From contig NZ_AMRM01000014.1 in assembly GCF_000300335.1 (NCBI RefSeq), positions 1 to 64,000 on the forward strand: 64,000 nucleotides of DNA, read 5' to 3'. The stretch comes from Nitratireductor pacificus pht-3B. GTDB taxonomy: Bacteria > Pseudomonadota > Alphaproteobacteria > Rhizobiales > Rhizobiaceae. Below, piece by piece: positions 1 to 7,907 of the stretch; position 1 is the first letter of the stretch, and each line of letters opens with the position of its first letter. A program made the translations under genes and the position numbers. The notes beneath the pieces were generated by a model. That model was not told where the DNA came from, searched no databases, and was given only the letters and a program-made list of their open reading frames with translations.

Positions 1-245
1 TGGAACACCATGGCGATGTCGCGGTTCTTCGGCGCGACACCGACGACCGAGCGCCCCTCGATCCTGATGTCGCCATCCGTCGGGTCCGCCAGTCCGGCGA
101 TCAGATTGAGAAGGGTGGATTTGCCACAGCCCGATGCTCCCAGCAGAACGAGAAAGTCCCCGCTTTCGAGTTTCAGGTCGATGCCCTTGAGGGTTTCCAG
201 GCGGCCGTAACTCTTTCGGATGCCGTCGATTTCGAGTTCGCTCAT
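1..245 (-). CDS. Sugar ABC transporter ATP-binding protein (MalK/UgpC type), N-terminal part only
   Basis: This is the first 81 codons of an ABC ATPase that runs off the left edge of the window. The reading begins [14 protein letters not shown] and contains a Walker A motif GASGCGKST around residues 36-44, then the Q-loop end IAMVFQ where the sequence stops. This is the usual opening of the UgpC/MalK family, which powers CUT1 sugar importers from the cytoplasmic side. The start overlaps the stop of the PfkB kinase gene by four bases (ATGA), so it is the last visible gene of the sugar operon. The regulatory C-terminal domain cannot be judged because it lies outside the window. Confidence 0.9.
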   Translation of the reverse strand, partial: MSELEIDGIRKSYGRLETLKGIDLKLESGDFLVLLGASGCGKSTLLNLIAGLADPTDGDIRIEGRSVVGVAPKNRDIAMVF

Positions 246-1168
246 GGGACGGGTTCTTTCTGCTCAAGCTCGTAGGCATAGCTGCGTGGCTGGGTGGAGA
301 TCGCGTTGGAGGCAAGCGATATGCCGGCTGAAAGGCATTCTTCCACCGGCGCGCTGCGCGCTATGCCGGTCAGAAAACCGGCGTTGAAGACGTCGCCCGC
401 ACCGATGGTATCAACCACCTCGACGACGGGCGCGGGGACACGGATGAGGTCCGTGCCGCGCACCGCGAGGGCCCCCTGCGGCCCCAGCTTCGTCACAAGC
501 GTACCCCCGGGCTTCATCGCTCGATGCAGGGTCCGTGCGGCGGCTTCGACATCGGGGGTCCTGGCCAGGCCGATCACTTCGTTTTCGCTGAGCAGCGCAT
601 AGTCGCATTGCGCCAGCCAGTGGAGAGTGCGTTCGCGGGTTTCCTCCGTCCAGCCGTCCACGGGCCAGCCGGTGTCCAGAGCAATCCCGACATCGTGGGA
701 CCGGGCAAGCCGGAAGAACCGATCATAATCGCCGGTCAGCTTTCCCGTGAGGAAGGAGCCGCACAGCAGTGCGGTCCCCCCTTTCAATGTTCCCCAGTCC
801 AGGCTGGCAAGGACATCGTTCAGGGACATGTGAGGCAGATGACCCTGTGTCGTGAAGAACGTCCGCTCGCCGTCGGGGTGGGTGATCCCCACCGAAGTCG
901 TGGTGTTGCCGGAAATGCGGGGCCAGCGCATGGAGCGTTCGCGGAACACCCCGGCAAGCCAATGGCCGAACTCGTCCGTCCCGACGGTCGCGGCGATCTG
1001 ATGCGGGATGCCGAGCCCCGTCCAGGCAAGGGAGGTGTTTCCGGCGGAGCCGCCCGCCCGCAATTCGTCGTGGTCGAGGAGGACTTCCGTGCCGGCTTTC
1101 GGCCAGGCCGGAACGGTGCCCATGATGAGGTCGACATTGACGTTGCCGATGACCGCAAGAGGCTGCAT
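242..1168 (-). CDS. PfkB-family carbohydrate kinase
   Basis: A 308-residue ribokinase-fold sugar kinase, a normal length for the family. The N-terminal substrate motif [10 protein letters not shown] and the glycine pair GGSAGN are present, and the C-terminal signature [13 protein letters not shown] spans about residues 253-265 with the catalytic base at D259. It transfers phosphate from ATP to a sugar or sugar derivative in the cytoplasm; the exact sugar is not readable. ATG at 1168 is preferred over GTG at 1171 because a GGAG lies at better spacing. The start overlaps the stop of the SIS gene (TGATG), so the two are probably translationally coupled. The pairing with a SIS isomerase suggests an amino sugar or an oxidised sugar as substrate (inference). 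Confidence 0.88.
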   Translation of the reverse strand: MQPLAVIGNVNVDLIMGTVPAWPKAGTEVLLDHDELRAGGSAGNTSLAWTGLGIPHQIAATVGTDEFGHWLAGVFRERSMRWPRISGNTTTSVGITHPDGERTFFTTQGHLPHMSLNDVLASLDWGTLKGGTALLCGSFLTGKLTGDYDRFFRLARSHDVGIALDTGWPVDGWTEETRERTLHWLAQCDYALLSENEVIGLARTPDVEAAARTLHRAMKPGGTLVTKLGPQGALAVRGTDLIRVPAPVVEVVDTIGAGDVFNAGFLTGIARSAPVEECLSAGISLASNAISTQPRSYAYELEQKEPVP

Positions 1169-2187
1169 CACTCGCTCCGGGTGATCTTCGTGGAACGGAT
1201 GGGCGTGCCGGCGTCGGAAACGCGGGTGAGGGCGTATTCCATCATGAAGGACTGCGCGAGCGGCAGAAGGGCGAAGATGGCGGCGAGACCGCTGCGGGCG
1301 CCGGTGGCGAGAATGGTGCCGCCGTCAGGGTTGAAGGGCGTTGCAGAGGCATCGAAGACGATCACGGGCGAACCGGCGCTTGCCGCGGTTTCGGCCATGC
1401 CATCCACCAGCGCGGCGGTGTGGTCGTCCGCCTTGAACAGAACGACACCCACGTTTGGCCCCAGCATCTCGAGCGGCCCGTGACGCAGTTGTCCCCCTTC
1501 GAGGGCGAAGCAGGGCAGGCGCGAGAGTTCCATCAAGCCAAGGGCCACCGCCTCGGCGACGCCCTGAAGGCTGCGGCCGGACGTGACGATGGCGTCAACA
1601 TTCCCAAAGGCATCCACCAGCTTGCGGACATCGGCCGTCGGCGGCGTCTCCAGAACCCGCGCGGCGTCGGAAACATCACTGCCAAGCGCTTCCAGAACGG
1701 CCATGTGCATCGCCAGCGTGACGGTGAGGCTGCGTGTTCCGGCAAAGGCGATTTCAGCCCCGCCGCAGCCGATCAGGCATGGTGCACGCCGTGCAAGGGT
1801 CGAGCCGGCATCGAGGGTCAGGCCGAACAGCTGGACATCGGAAAGATCCGCCTCATCCAGCCAGCGGACGACCTCTCCGCTTTCTCCCGACTGGGACGTG
1901 ACGAGGACGGTGTGACCGGCCAGGGACAGGGGTTGGCCGAGCTGCTCCGAAAGGGGCAGGGAAACCGCCGCGATCCCCATCTTCCGGTAGAGCGGCTCGA
2001 CGGCGCGTGCGACGGCGTGAGAGGCTCCCATGCCCAGCATCACGAGGCGCTTCGTGCTCCTGAGGGCTTGGGCGATCCCAGCTGCCCTTTCACGGCAGGC
2101 ATGATGGGTCGCGCGCGCGTCGGCGTGCTGGCGGGCCATTTCCGCGTCGATGGCCCGGATGCCGGATGGTCTCTGAATGTCGTTCAA
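1168..2187 (-). CDS. SIS-domain sugar isomerase/deaminase-like protein
   Basis: About 339 residues with two SIS phosphosugar-binding domains: the first includes MLGMGASHAVAR and TSQSGESGEVV, the second includes TSGRSLQGVAEAVALGLMELS and EGGQLRHGPLEM. This is the layout of GlmS-isomerase-like, AgaS and FrlB-type proteins that act on (amino)sugar phosphates. No ATG exists near the expected N-terminus. TTG at 2187 is chosen because AAAGG sits nine bases upstream; TTG at 2196, which overlaps the permease stop, is an alternative, and the first ATG would remove about 17 residues. It lies between the permease and kinase genes, pointing to processing of the imported sugar. Confidence 0.8.
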   Translation of the reverse strand: MNDIQRPSGIRAIDAEMARQHADARATHHACRERAAGIAQALRSTKRLVMLGMGASHAVARAVEPLYRKMGIAAVSLPLSEQLGQPLSLAGHTVLVTSQSGESGEVVRWLDEADLSDVQLFGLTLDAGSTLARRAPCLIGCGGAEIAFAGTRSLTVTLAMHMAVLEALGSDVSDAARVLETPPTADVRKLVDAFGNVDAIVTSGRSLQGVAEAVALGLMELSRLPCFALEGGQLRHGPLEMLGPNVGVVLFKADDHTAALVDGMAETAASAGSPVIVFDASATPFNPDGGTILATGARSGLAAIFALLPLAQSFMMEYALTRVSDAGTPIRSTKITRSE

Positions 2188-2192
2188 CTGGG

Positions 2193-3038
2193 TCAACCTT
2201 TCACGCCGCCGCTGGTGAGGCCAGAGATGAGGGCGCGCTGCAGGAGCGCGCCGATGATGACGGGGGGCAGGGCTGCGAGCACGCCCGCGGTGGCGATCAG
2301 GCCATAGTCCGACACGCGCCCGCCGGCGAGGTCGGCGATCGCAACCGTCAGGGTTTTCGCGCGCTGGTCGGAGGTGAACAGCAGCGCGTAGAAGAACTCG
2401 TCCCATGCCAGCAGGAATGCGAACAGCGCCGACGTTGCGATGACGGGCATCGCCAGGGGCAGGGTGATGATGCGCAAGGTCTGAAGCAGGCTTGCGCCAT
2501 CCATGGTCGCGGCGGCTTCGAGTTCCTTCGGGATGCCGTCGAAACCCGATTTGAGCAGCCAGGTGGTGAAGGGCGCCAGTATCGAGAGATAGACGAGCGC
2601 CAGTCCGAACACGCTGTTGAGCATACCCAGTTTCGCAAGCCCCATGAAAAGCGGCACGGACAAGGCCACCGGAGGCAGCATGTATGTGAGGATCACCAGC
2701 GACAGCGACCAGCCCACCTGCGGCATGCGTGAGACCGCCCAGGCGGCGGGAATGGCGACGACAAGCGCCATGACCGAGGCCATGGTGGCGACCTTCAGGC
2801 TGTTGAGAAGCGCGGACACGAAGGCTGCGCCTGCGCTGTTGTCGGCCTGCGACAGCAGGAAGACATAGCGGGAGAAGTCCACGGTCTGCGGCCACCATTC
2901 CAGGGGCTTTTCCGTGAGCTGACCGGCCGGGAACACGCTCATCAGAACCAGCCACGCAAGGGGGGCTAGAATGACCACGGCGAGCAAGAGGGCGAAGAAA
3001 TAGACGAGAAGGGTTGCGGGCAGGCTGCGATGTTCCAT
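2193..3038 (-). CDS. Carbohydrate ABC transporter permease (MalG/UgpE type)
   Basis: An integral membrane protein of 281 residues with about six hydrophobic segments, starting with a long helix at residues 8-30. The EAA loop that docks the ATPase is visible as EAAATMDGASLLQTLRIITLPL near residue 190. Together with the next upstream gene it forms the channel of a CUT1 sugar importer. Its start codon overlaps the stop of the first permease (TGATG), indicating coupled translation. The second permease of such operons is normally this MalG type, as here. Confidence 0.92.
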   Translation of the reverse strand: MEHRSLPATLLVYFFALLLAVVILAPLAWLVLMSVFPAGQLTEKPLEWWPQTVDFSRYVFLLSQADNSAGAAFVSALLNSLKVATMASVMALVVAIPAAWAVSRMPQVGWSLSLVILTYMLPPVALSVPLFMGLAKLGMLNSVFGLALVYLSILAPFTTWLLKSGFDGIPKELEAAATMDGASLLQTLRIITLPLAMPVIATSALFAFLLAWDEFFYALLFTSDQRAKTLTVAIADLAGGRVSDYGLIATAGVLAALPPVIIGALLQRALISGLTSGGVKG

Positions 3039-3922
3039 CAGTTCGCACTCCCTGCCGCCTTGCGGATGAGGATCGTGTAAGCGCAGGCGAGAAGCGTCAC
3101 CAGCAGGGTCACGATCAGGGCCAGCGATGCACCCGAGCCGGCCCGCTGGAACGAGAAGGCTTCCTGATAGACAAGGATGGACAAGGTGCGCGTGCTGTTG
3201 GCCGGCCCGCCGCGGGTCATCACCCAGACGATGTCGAACACCTTGAACGCTTCGATCGTGCGCAGGACGAGCGCGACCATGAGCGGTCCGGCCAGGTAAG
3301 GCAGGATCACGTGCCGGAAGCGCGCCAGGGGGCCGGCGCCGTCCACCAGCGAGGCGGCGGTGATTTCACGCGGCACCATCTGCAGGGCGGCCAGCGCAAT
3401 CAGGGCGACGAGCGAGAAATTCTTCCAGGTGTCGGCAATGATCAGGGCGATGAGCGCCGACCCGGGCTCGCCAAGCCAAGACTGATATTCGGCCGACAGG
3501 CCGAACTGGGTGACGAGCGCGTTCAGCGCGCCGTATTGCGGGTTGTAGATCAGCCGCCACAAGGTCGCGTTCACCACCGTCGGCAAGGCCCAGGGCAGAA
3601 TGAGAAGGGCGCGCAGAAGGGTGCGCCCGTAAAAGGCCTGGTTGAGGAGGAGGGCGGCCAGGACGCCCAGCACCATTTCCAGCCCCACCGAGCCCACGGC
3701 GAAGATGGTCGTCGTCTTCAGGGTTTCCAGAAAGCGGCTGCTGGTGAGCATGCGCGCGTAGTTTTCCAGCCCCACCCAGTTTCCGGATGCGCCGATCAGA
3801 CGCGTATCGGTAAAAGACAGCCGCACGGTGTCGATCAGGGGCCAGCCGACGACGGCCAGCATCACGACAAGCAGCGGCGTCATCATAAGCCAGGCCCGAA
3901 GGGTCAGGCGGTCGCCGGACAC
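3038..3922 (-). CDS. Carbohydrate ABC transporter permease (MalF/UgpA type)
   Basis: A 294-residue membrane protein with six predicted helices. The EAA motif is seen as ITAASLVDGAGPLARFRHVI near residue 205. The N-terminus (LTLRAWLMMTPLLVVMLAVVGWPL) is typical of UgpA-like permeases of CUT1 sugar importers. An AGGTG sits close upstream of the ATG. An 82-bp gap containing a stable hairpin separates it from the binding-protein gene, a common arrangement that lets the binding protein be made in excess. Confidence 0.92.
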   Translation of the reverse strand: MSGDRLTLRAWLMMTPLLVVMLAVVGWPLIDTVRLSFTDTRLIGASGNWVGLENYARMLTSSRFLETLKTTTIFAVGSVGLEMVLGVLAALLLNQAFYGRTLLRALLILPWALPTVVNATLWRLIYNPQYGALNALVTQFGLSAEYQSWLGEPGSALIALIIADTWKNFSLVALIALAALQMVPREITAASLVDGAGPLARFRHVILPYLAGPLMVALVLRTIEAFKVFDIVWVMTRGGPANSTRTLSILVYQEAFSFQRAGSGASLALIVTLLVTLLACAYTILIRKAAGSAN

Positions 3923-3966
3923 ATTGCACCTCCAGATAGGAGCTATGGGGAAGAAAGGTACAGCCA

Positions 3967-3995
3967 GCCGGGCGGGGCCGATAGCCTCGCCCGGC
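3967..3995 (-). terminator. Intergenic hairpin between binding-protein and permease genes
   Basis: The arms GCCGGGCG (3967-3974) and CGCCCGGC (3988-3995) are perfectly complementary, and the stem continues inward with GGC/GCC. No T-run follows on the minus strand. It is more likely an mRNA-stabilising or attenuating hairpin that protects the binding-protein message than a full terminator. Confidence 0.5.
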
Positions 3996-4004
3996 GGTAT
4001 GCCC

Positions 4005-5246
4005 TTAAAGGCCGCTGTTCTCAGCCGCTGCGTTCAGGGCGTCCTCGGGAGAGGTTTGGCCGAGCAGCGTCTCCTGGATGGCGACCTGAAGCGCCGCGGA
4101 GAGCTCCTGGTAACGCGGCGTTGTCGGGCGCGGATACATCGCGGCGAGCCCCTTCTCGGCGGCGGCGATAAGCTCTTCCTGTCCGTTCGTGACCTCAGGC
4201 TTCTCATACGAGGAGGCCCAGATCGGAAGGCTGAGTTTGGCGTAGCCGTCCTGCACTTCCTGGGAGGTCATGAAGACGATGTAGTTCCACGCCGCATCGA
4301 CATTCTTGCTGGTGGACGTGATGCCGAGACCCATGGAGCCGTTGACCGCCGAGACCTCGCTCTTGCCTTCGATGCCGGGGGCGGGAACGACGCCGACCTT
4401 GCCCGCGACCTTGCTGTCCTCGCCGGCATTGGCAAGGTTGTACATATAGGTCCAGTTCAGGGCGAAGGCGGCCTCGCCGTTCTGGAACACATTGCGCACA
4501 TCCTCTTCCAGAAACTCCTTGGAGTTCGGATTGGTCAGGCCGCTGTTGTAGCTGCTCGCCATGTACTGCAGCGCCTCGAGGCCGCCGCCGGCCTGAAAGG
4601 CGGGCTTGCCGTCGGAATCGAGGAACGAGCCGTCATAGGCGCTGACGAGGGTTGTGTAGTCGCAGATCGCGGCCTCGGCCTGCGCCCAGCTCCAGGCAAT
4701 CGGGTGCTCGACGATACCCTTCTCCTTGAGGATCTTCGCCTGCTCGTTCAGCTCGTCCCAGGTGGCGGGCGGCGCATCGATGCCTGCCTGCTTCAACATC
4801 TCCTTGTTGTAGAAGAGATATTTCGTGTCGAGGATCCAGGGCATACCGTAGAACTTGCCGTCGTTCTGAACGGTGGTCCAGGCACCGGGAAGCACGCCGG
4901 ATTTCATGGCATCGGTGATGCGGTCGGACACATCGACGAGAACGCCGTTCTCCGCATATCCGGCGGGCCAGATAACGTCGAAAAGCACCACGTCGTAACC
5001 ACCGCCGGAACCCTGCGCGAGCACCGTCTTGTCATGCAGTCCCTCATAGGGAACGAATTCGAGGTTCACGTCGATGTCCGGATTGGCCTTCATGAACCGT
5101 TGCGTCATTTCGCGAACGTCGTTCTCGCTGTAGGCCGCTTGTGCCATGAAGAGCGCGTTCAGCTTGGTTTCCGCGAGAGCCGGGGCTGAGAGCATGGTGC
5201 TCCCCATGGCTGCGGCGGCGAGGATGCTGCGGATAAACAGTTTCAT
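4005..5246 (-). CDS. Extracellular sugar-binding protein (family 1)
   Basis: A periplasmic solute-binding protein of 413 residues. It starts with MKLFIRSILAAAA and a hydrophobic stretch ending in APALAE, a clear Sec signal peptide. The body has features of family 1 binding proteins, such as YDVVLFDVIWPAGYAENGVLVDVSD and the late motif NGSMGLGITSTSKNVDAAWNYIVFM. ATG 5246 is chosen because AGGGGA lies six bases upstream and the signal peptide follows at once. It is the first gene of the sugar operon, directly downstream of a good promoter. The ligand is unknown. Confidence 0.92.
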   Translation of the reverse strand: MKLFIRSILAAAAMGSTMLSAPALAETKLNALFMAQAAYSENDVREMTQRFMKANPDIDVNLEFVPYEGLHDKTVLAQGSGGGYDVVLFDVIWPAGYAENGVLVDVSDRITDAMKSGVLPGAWTTVQNDGKFYGMPWILDTKYLFYNKEMLKQAGIDAPPATWDELNEQAKILKEKGIVEHPIAWSWAQAEAAICDYTTLVSAYDGSFLDSDGKPAFQAGGGLEALQYMASSYNSGLTNPNSKEFLEEDVRNVFQNGEAAFALNWTYMYNLANAGEDSKVAGKVGVVPAPGIEGKSEVSAVNGSMGLGITSTSKNVDAAWNYIVFMTSQEVQDGYAKLSLPIWASSYEKPEVTNGQEELIAAAEKGLAAMYPRPTTPRYQELSAALQVAIQETLLGQTSPEDALNAAAENSGL

Positions 5247-5342
5247 TTCAGTTCCCCTTTCTTGCTTGAAGCGCAAGTGGTTGTTCGGCTGTCTGCGCCA
5301 CGGGGCACACAACGATGGCCGGTAGCGGTGGACCAAATGCGT

Positions 5343-5367
5343 ATTAAGTCACTTGCGTTGACTTAAT
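5343..5367. promoter_or_regulatory. Palindromic operator candidate for the ROK regulator
   Basis: Two perfect 9-bp arms, ATTAAGTCA (5343-5351) and TGACTTAAT (5359-5367), flank the 7-bp spacer CTTGCGT. The right arm overlaps the -10 box of the minus-strand promoter, so a bound dimer would block the sugar operon. The location between the operon and a divergent ROK regulator makes that protein the likely binder (inference). Confidence 0.65.
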
Positions 5368-5395
5368 TATCAGACGATATTTTGACGCGTGTCAA
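5366..5395 (-). promoter_or_regulatory. Sigma-70-type promoter of the sugar operon
   Basis: On the minus strand TTGACA (5395-5390) and GATAAT (5371-5366) are separated by 18 bp, a near-consensus housekeeping promoter. It points toward the binding-protein gene, about 120 bp away. The -35 box lies within a second small palindrome, TTGAC-GCGT-GTCAA (5382-5395), which could be another protein-binding site. Confidence 0.6.
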
Positions 5396-5413
5396 CAGGG
5401 AAGCGGATTCGAC

Positions 5414-6610
5414 GTGAAGCAACAGATTCGAGCGACGCCGGGAACCAATCAGGACGGCGCCAGCGCGCATAACCGCCGGGTGATAATCGATGCGCTCCGC
5501 TCGAACGGCCCTGTTTCCCGGGCGGACCTCGCCCGCGCGACCTCGCTCACCAAGCAGACTGTCTCGAACATCGTCGAGCATTTGACGAATGAGGGTTTCA
5601 TCGAGGCGCTGCCGGCAGTGAAGCAGGGAAGGGGCCAGCCCTTCACGCCCTATCGCCTGATCGCCAACGGTGCCTTTGCAATCGGTCTTCAGATCGACCG
5701 CTTTCTGGCGCGCGCCGTTCTTGTGGACTTTCTCGGCAAGCCGCTTGCACAGGTCGAGGCGCCTGTCCTGAGCGAAGACCCGGAGGGCGGCGTGGAGGTC
5801 ATCTCCCGCCTCATCGCCGATCTGCGCACGGACCTCGCACGCCGCAACGGCACATCCAAAAACCGCATTGTCGGCCTTGGCGTCGCCATGCCCGGCCCAT
5901 TCGGGCGGCAGGAGGAGAATGAGGATCGCTGGGTGATGTCGGCCTGGCAGCGTTATCCGCTGCGCCAGGTGCTGACCGACAGGACGGGCCTCGAGGTCGA
6001 GATCCAGAACGACGCCTCCGCGGCGGCCATAGCGGAACGGATGATCGGCGCGGCAGGCGGACTGGACAATGTGGTGTGCCTGTTCCTCGGCTACGGCATC
6101 GGAACGGGGTTGATCCTCAACGGCGAGGTGTTTCGCGGGGCGAGAGGCAATGCCGGTGAAATCGGCATGATCCTGACGCCGTCGTCCCGCGACGGCACGA
6201 CCACCCTGGAACACGCCGCCTCGCTCGCCTCGCTCTACAACCATCTGGGCATGGATCCGTCGATGCCGGACCTTTACGCGCAGATCGAAGCTCTGATCCT
6301 TGCGAAGGATGAACGGCTCCTGCAGTGGGTGGACCGCGCGGGGGCGGTGTTGCGCCGCAGCATCCAGATCATCGAGAATCTTTTCGATCCCGATACGATC
6401 ATCATGTGCGGCGGCGCGCCCGAGGCGCTGGTTTCCGAGATCGTTGACAGGATGCATCCGCTGCTTCCGTCCATTGCGCAGCGTCACGGGCGAGCCGTTC
6501 CGCGCCTTCAGATGGGCATCACGGATCCCTGGAGCGTCGCGCAGGGTGCGGCGGTCGAACCGATCAGCCGCACCTTCGATCCGCGCTATTCGGCTCTCTT
6601 GAAGACATGA
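5414..6610 (+). CDS. ROK-family transcriptional regulator (NagC/XylR type)
   Basis: A 398-residue regulator with an N-terminal winged helix at about residues 18-70 (SRADLARATSLTKQTVSNIV is the recognition region) followed by a ROK sugar-kinase-like domain. The ROK features GLGVAMPGPF, NDASAAAIAE and GYGIGTGLILNGEVFRGARG are present. The usual CxCGxxGCxE zinc cluster is absent: after AGEIGM the chain goes directly to TLEHAAS with no cysteine. The start is GTG; no in-frame ATG lies upstream. It is divergent from the sugar operon and separated by a palindrome, so it probably represses that operon until the sugar or its phosphate binds (inference). Confidence 0.88.
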   Translation: MKQQIRATPGTNQDGASAHNRRVIIDALRSNGPVSRADLARATSLTKQTVSNIVEHLTNEGFIEALPAVKQGRGQPFTPYRLIANGAFAIGLQIDRFLARAVLVDFLGKPLAQVEAPVLSEDPEGGVEVISRLIADLRTDLARRNGTSKNRIVGLGVAMPGPFGRQEENEDRWVMSAWQRYPLRQVLTDRTGLEVEIQNDASAAAIAERMIGAAGGLDNVVCLFLGYGIGTGLILNGEVFRGARGNAGEIGMILTPSSRDGTTTLEHAASLASLYNHLGMDPSMPDLYAQIEALILAKDERLLQWVDRAGAVLRRSIQIIENLFDPDTIIMCGGAPEALVSEIVDRMHPLLPSIAQRHGRAVPRLQMGITDPWSVAQGAAVEPISRTFDPRYSALLKT

Positions 6611-7039
6611 CGCAGGGCGACCTCCGGCTCCGCGAAGGCCGTTCTTCGCCGGTCTCGGGACAAGGCGCACAACACAGGTGACTGATTTTCACTGCGCGCT
6701 TCAGGTTCCCAACCGGCGCTCGCCTGCCCCCTTTTGCCCGGCCATCGAACCAATGCGAGCATGCGAAACCCACTTCCCGCCGTCGGCTACATGAACCGCT
6801 CGAGCACTGTGCGCAATCAGCCGTTCAACGAGGCGTAGACGCCTCCGTGCGCCGAGACAGGCTTGCCGCAGCGGTAGCCCATGTGGCGGCATATGCTCCG
6901 CCCATCGCCCCGCGGCAGCTCGATCAGATCGCGCGCTTTCATCCATGATCCGGAGCTGCCTGCAATCAAGCCACGAGCGTGTCCCTTCTCCACAAAACGC
7001 CAATTTGAATTCTAAAATACCAAAACATGGCGATTAAAT
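6611..7039. other. Intergenic stretch without a recognisable gene
   Basis: About 430 bp between the ROK gene and the promoter of the next operon. Short open frames exist on both strands but none has a convincing start site or familiar motif. The last 40 bp become strongly AT-rich and include AAAATACCA at 7014-7022, which also occurs upstream of the aldolase gene at 16656-16664. Confidence 0.6.
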
Positions 7040-7068
7040 TTGACATATTGGTTTTTATAATTAATAAT
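7040..7068 (+). promoter_or_regulatory. Sigma-70-type promoter of the hydrolase/ABC operon
   Basis: TTGACA (7040-7045) and AATAAT (7063-7068) are spaced by 17 bp, about 30 bp before the ATG at 7098. The region is much richer in A+T than its surroundings. The spacer holds ATATTGG (7045-7051), which recurs at 16635-16641 and may be part of a regulator site. Confidence 0.65.
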
Positions 7069-7097
7069 CGGCCCATACAAACCATGCAAGGCCTACC

Positions 7098-7907
7098 ATG
7101 ACATCGGGTATCTCACCATTCTGGTTGTGTCGGTTCGACAGCCGGTTTTCCTATTGCAGCTATGTTCCTTCTTCAGCAGAGGGACGTGGCGACCTTCCGC
7201 TTGTCGTGGCCGTTCATGGCTCGTATCGCGTTGCAGAAGGCTATCGCGATGCCTTCGCGGCCTTGGCCGAGCAGCTGGGGGCCGTGGTTCTTGCGCCGCT
7301 TTTCCCTTGCGGCGTCGAGGGGCCGGAAGACACCGAGAGCTACAAATTCTGCGTCACATCCGACACCCGTTTCGATCACGTCCTGCTGGCGATGATCGAT
7401 GAGCTGAACGAGCGGCTGGACGGGCGCGTCGCGACGGGCCGCTTCGCACTTTTCGGTTACTCCGGCGGTGGCCAGTTCGTGCATCGTTTCGCTTATCTCC
7501 ACGCGCACAGGCTGGCCGCGCTGAGCATCGGCGCCCCGGGCAAGGTGACCTTGATGGATGAGACGCTGCCCTGGTGGAAAGGGCTGCGTGGACTGGCCGA
7601 GCTGGCAGGCCAGCCGCTCCGGCTCGATGCACTTCGCGCACTGCCTGTCCAGATGGTCATCGGCGATCTGGACGACAAGGAGGATGATGTCGCGACGGCG
7701 GTTGGTTCCCCGCATTGGATGGACGGTATCAACGATGCCGGCCGCAACCGCACGACTTTGATGGAAAGCCTGCGCCGCAGCCTTGCAGCCGATGGGGTTT
7801 CGGCCAGGCTGGACGTGGTGGAAGGGGTTGCGCATGACGGATTTGCCGTGCTGGCGCCGGTGCAAGCTTTCTTGGCTGACGTGCTGGTCAAGGAGGCGCG
7901 CCGATGA
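7098..7907 (+). CDS. Alpha/beta-hydrolase fold esterase/amidase
   Basis: 269 residues with alpha/beta-hydrolase landmarks: the oxyanion segment LVVAVHGS near residue 37, the nucleophile elbow GYSGGG (serine near residue 120), an acidic stretch IGDLDDKEDD that may carry the catalytic acid, and a late histidine in VAHDGF. No signal peptide is evident, so it should act in the cytoplasm on an ester or amide of an imported compound. AAGG lies six bases before the ATG. It is the first gene after the promoter at 7040-7068 and its stop overlaps the next start by four bases. The substrate is not known. Confidence 0.8.
   Translation: MTSGISPFWLCRFDSRFSYCSYVPSSAEGRGDLPLVVAVHGSYRVAEGYRDAFAALAEQLGAVVLAPLFPCGVEGPEDTESYKFCVTSDTRFDHVLLAMIDELNERLDGRVATGRFALFGYSGGGQFVHRFAYLHAHRLAALSIGAPGKVTLMDETLPWWKGLRGLAELAGQPLRLDALRALPVQMVIGDLDDKEDDVATAVGSPHWMDGINDAGRNRTTLMESLRRSLAADGVSARLDVVEGVAHDGFAVLAPVQAFLADVLVKEARR

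Noticed and set aside
1168-3048. A single 626-codon open frame on the minus strand
   Set aside because: Only the last 340 codons encode a recognisable protein (SIS domains). The first part is the other frame of the well-supported permease gene at 2193-3038, so the real gene starts near 2187.
6701-7003. 100-codon minus-strand open frame in the gap after the ROK gene
   Set aside because: No ribosome-binding site, no known motif and unusual composition; treated as chance in GC-rich DNA.
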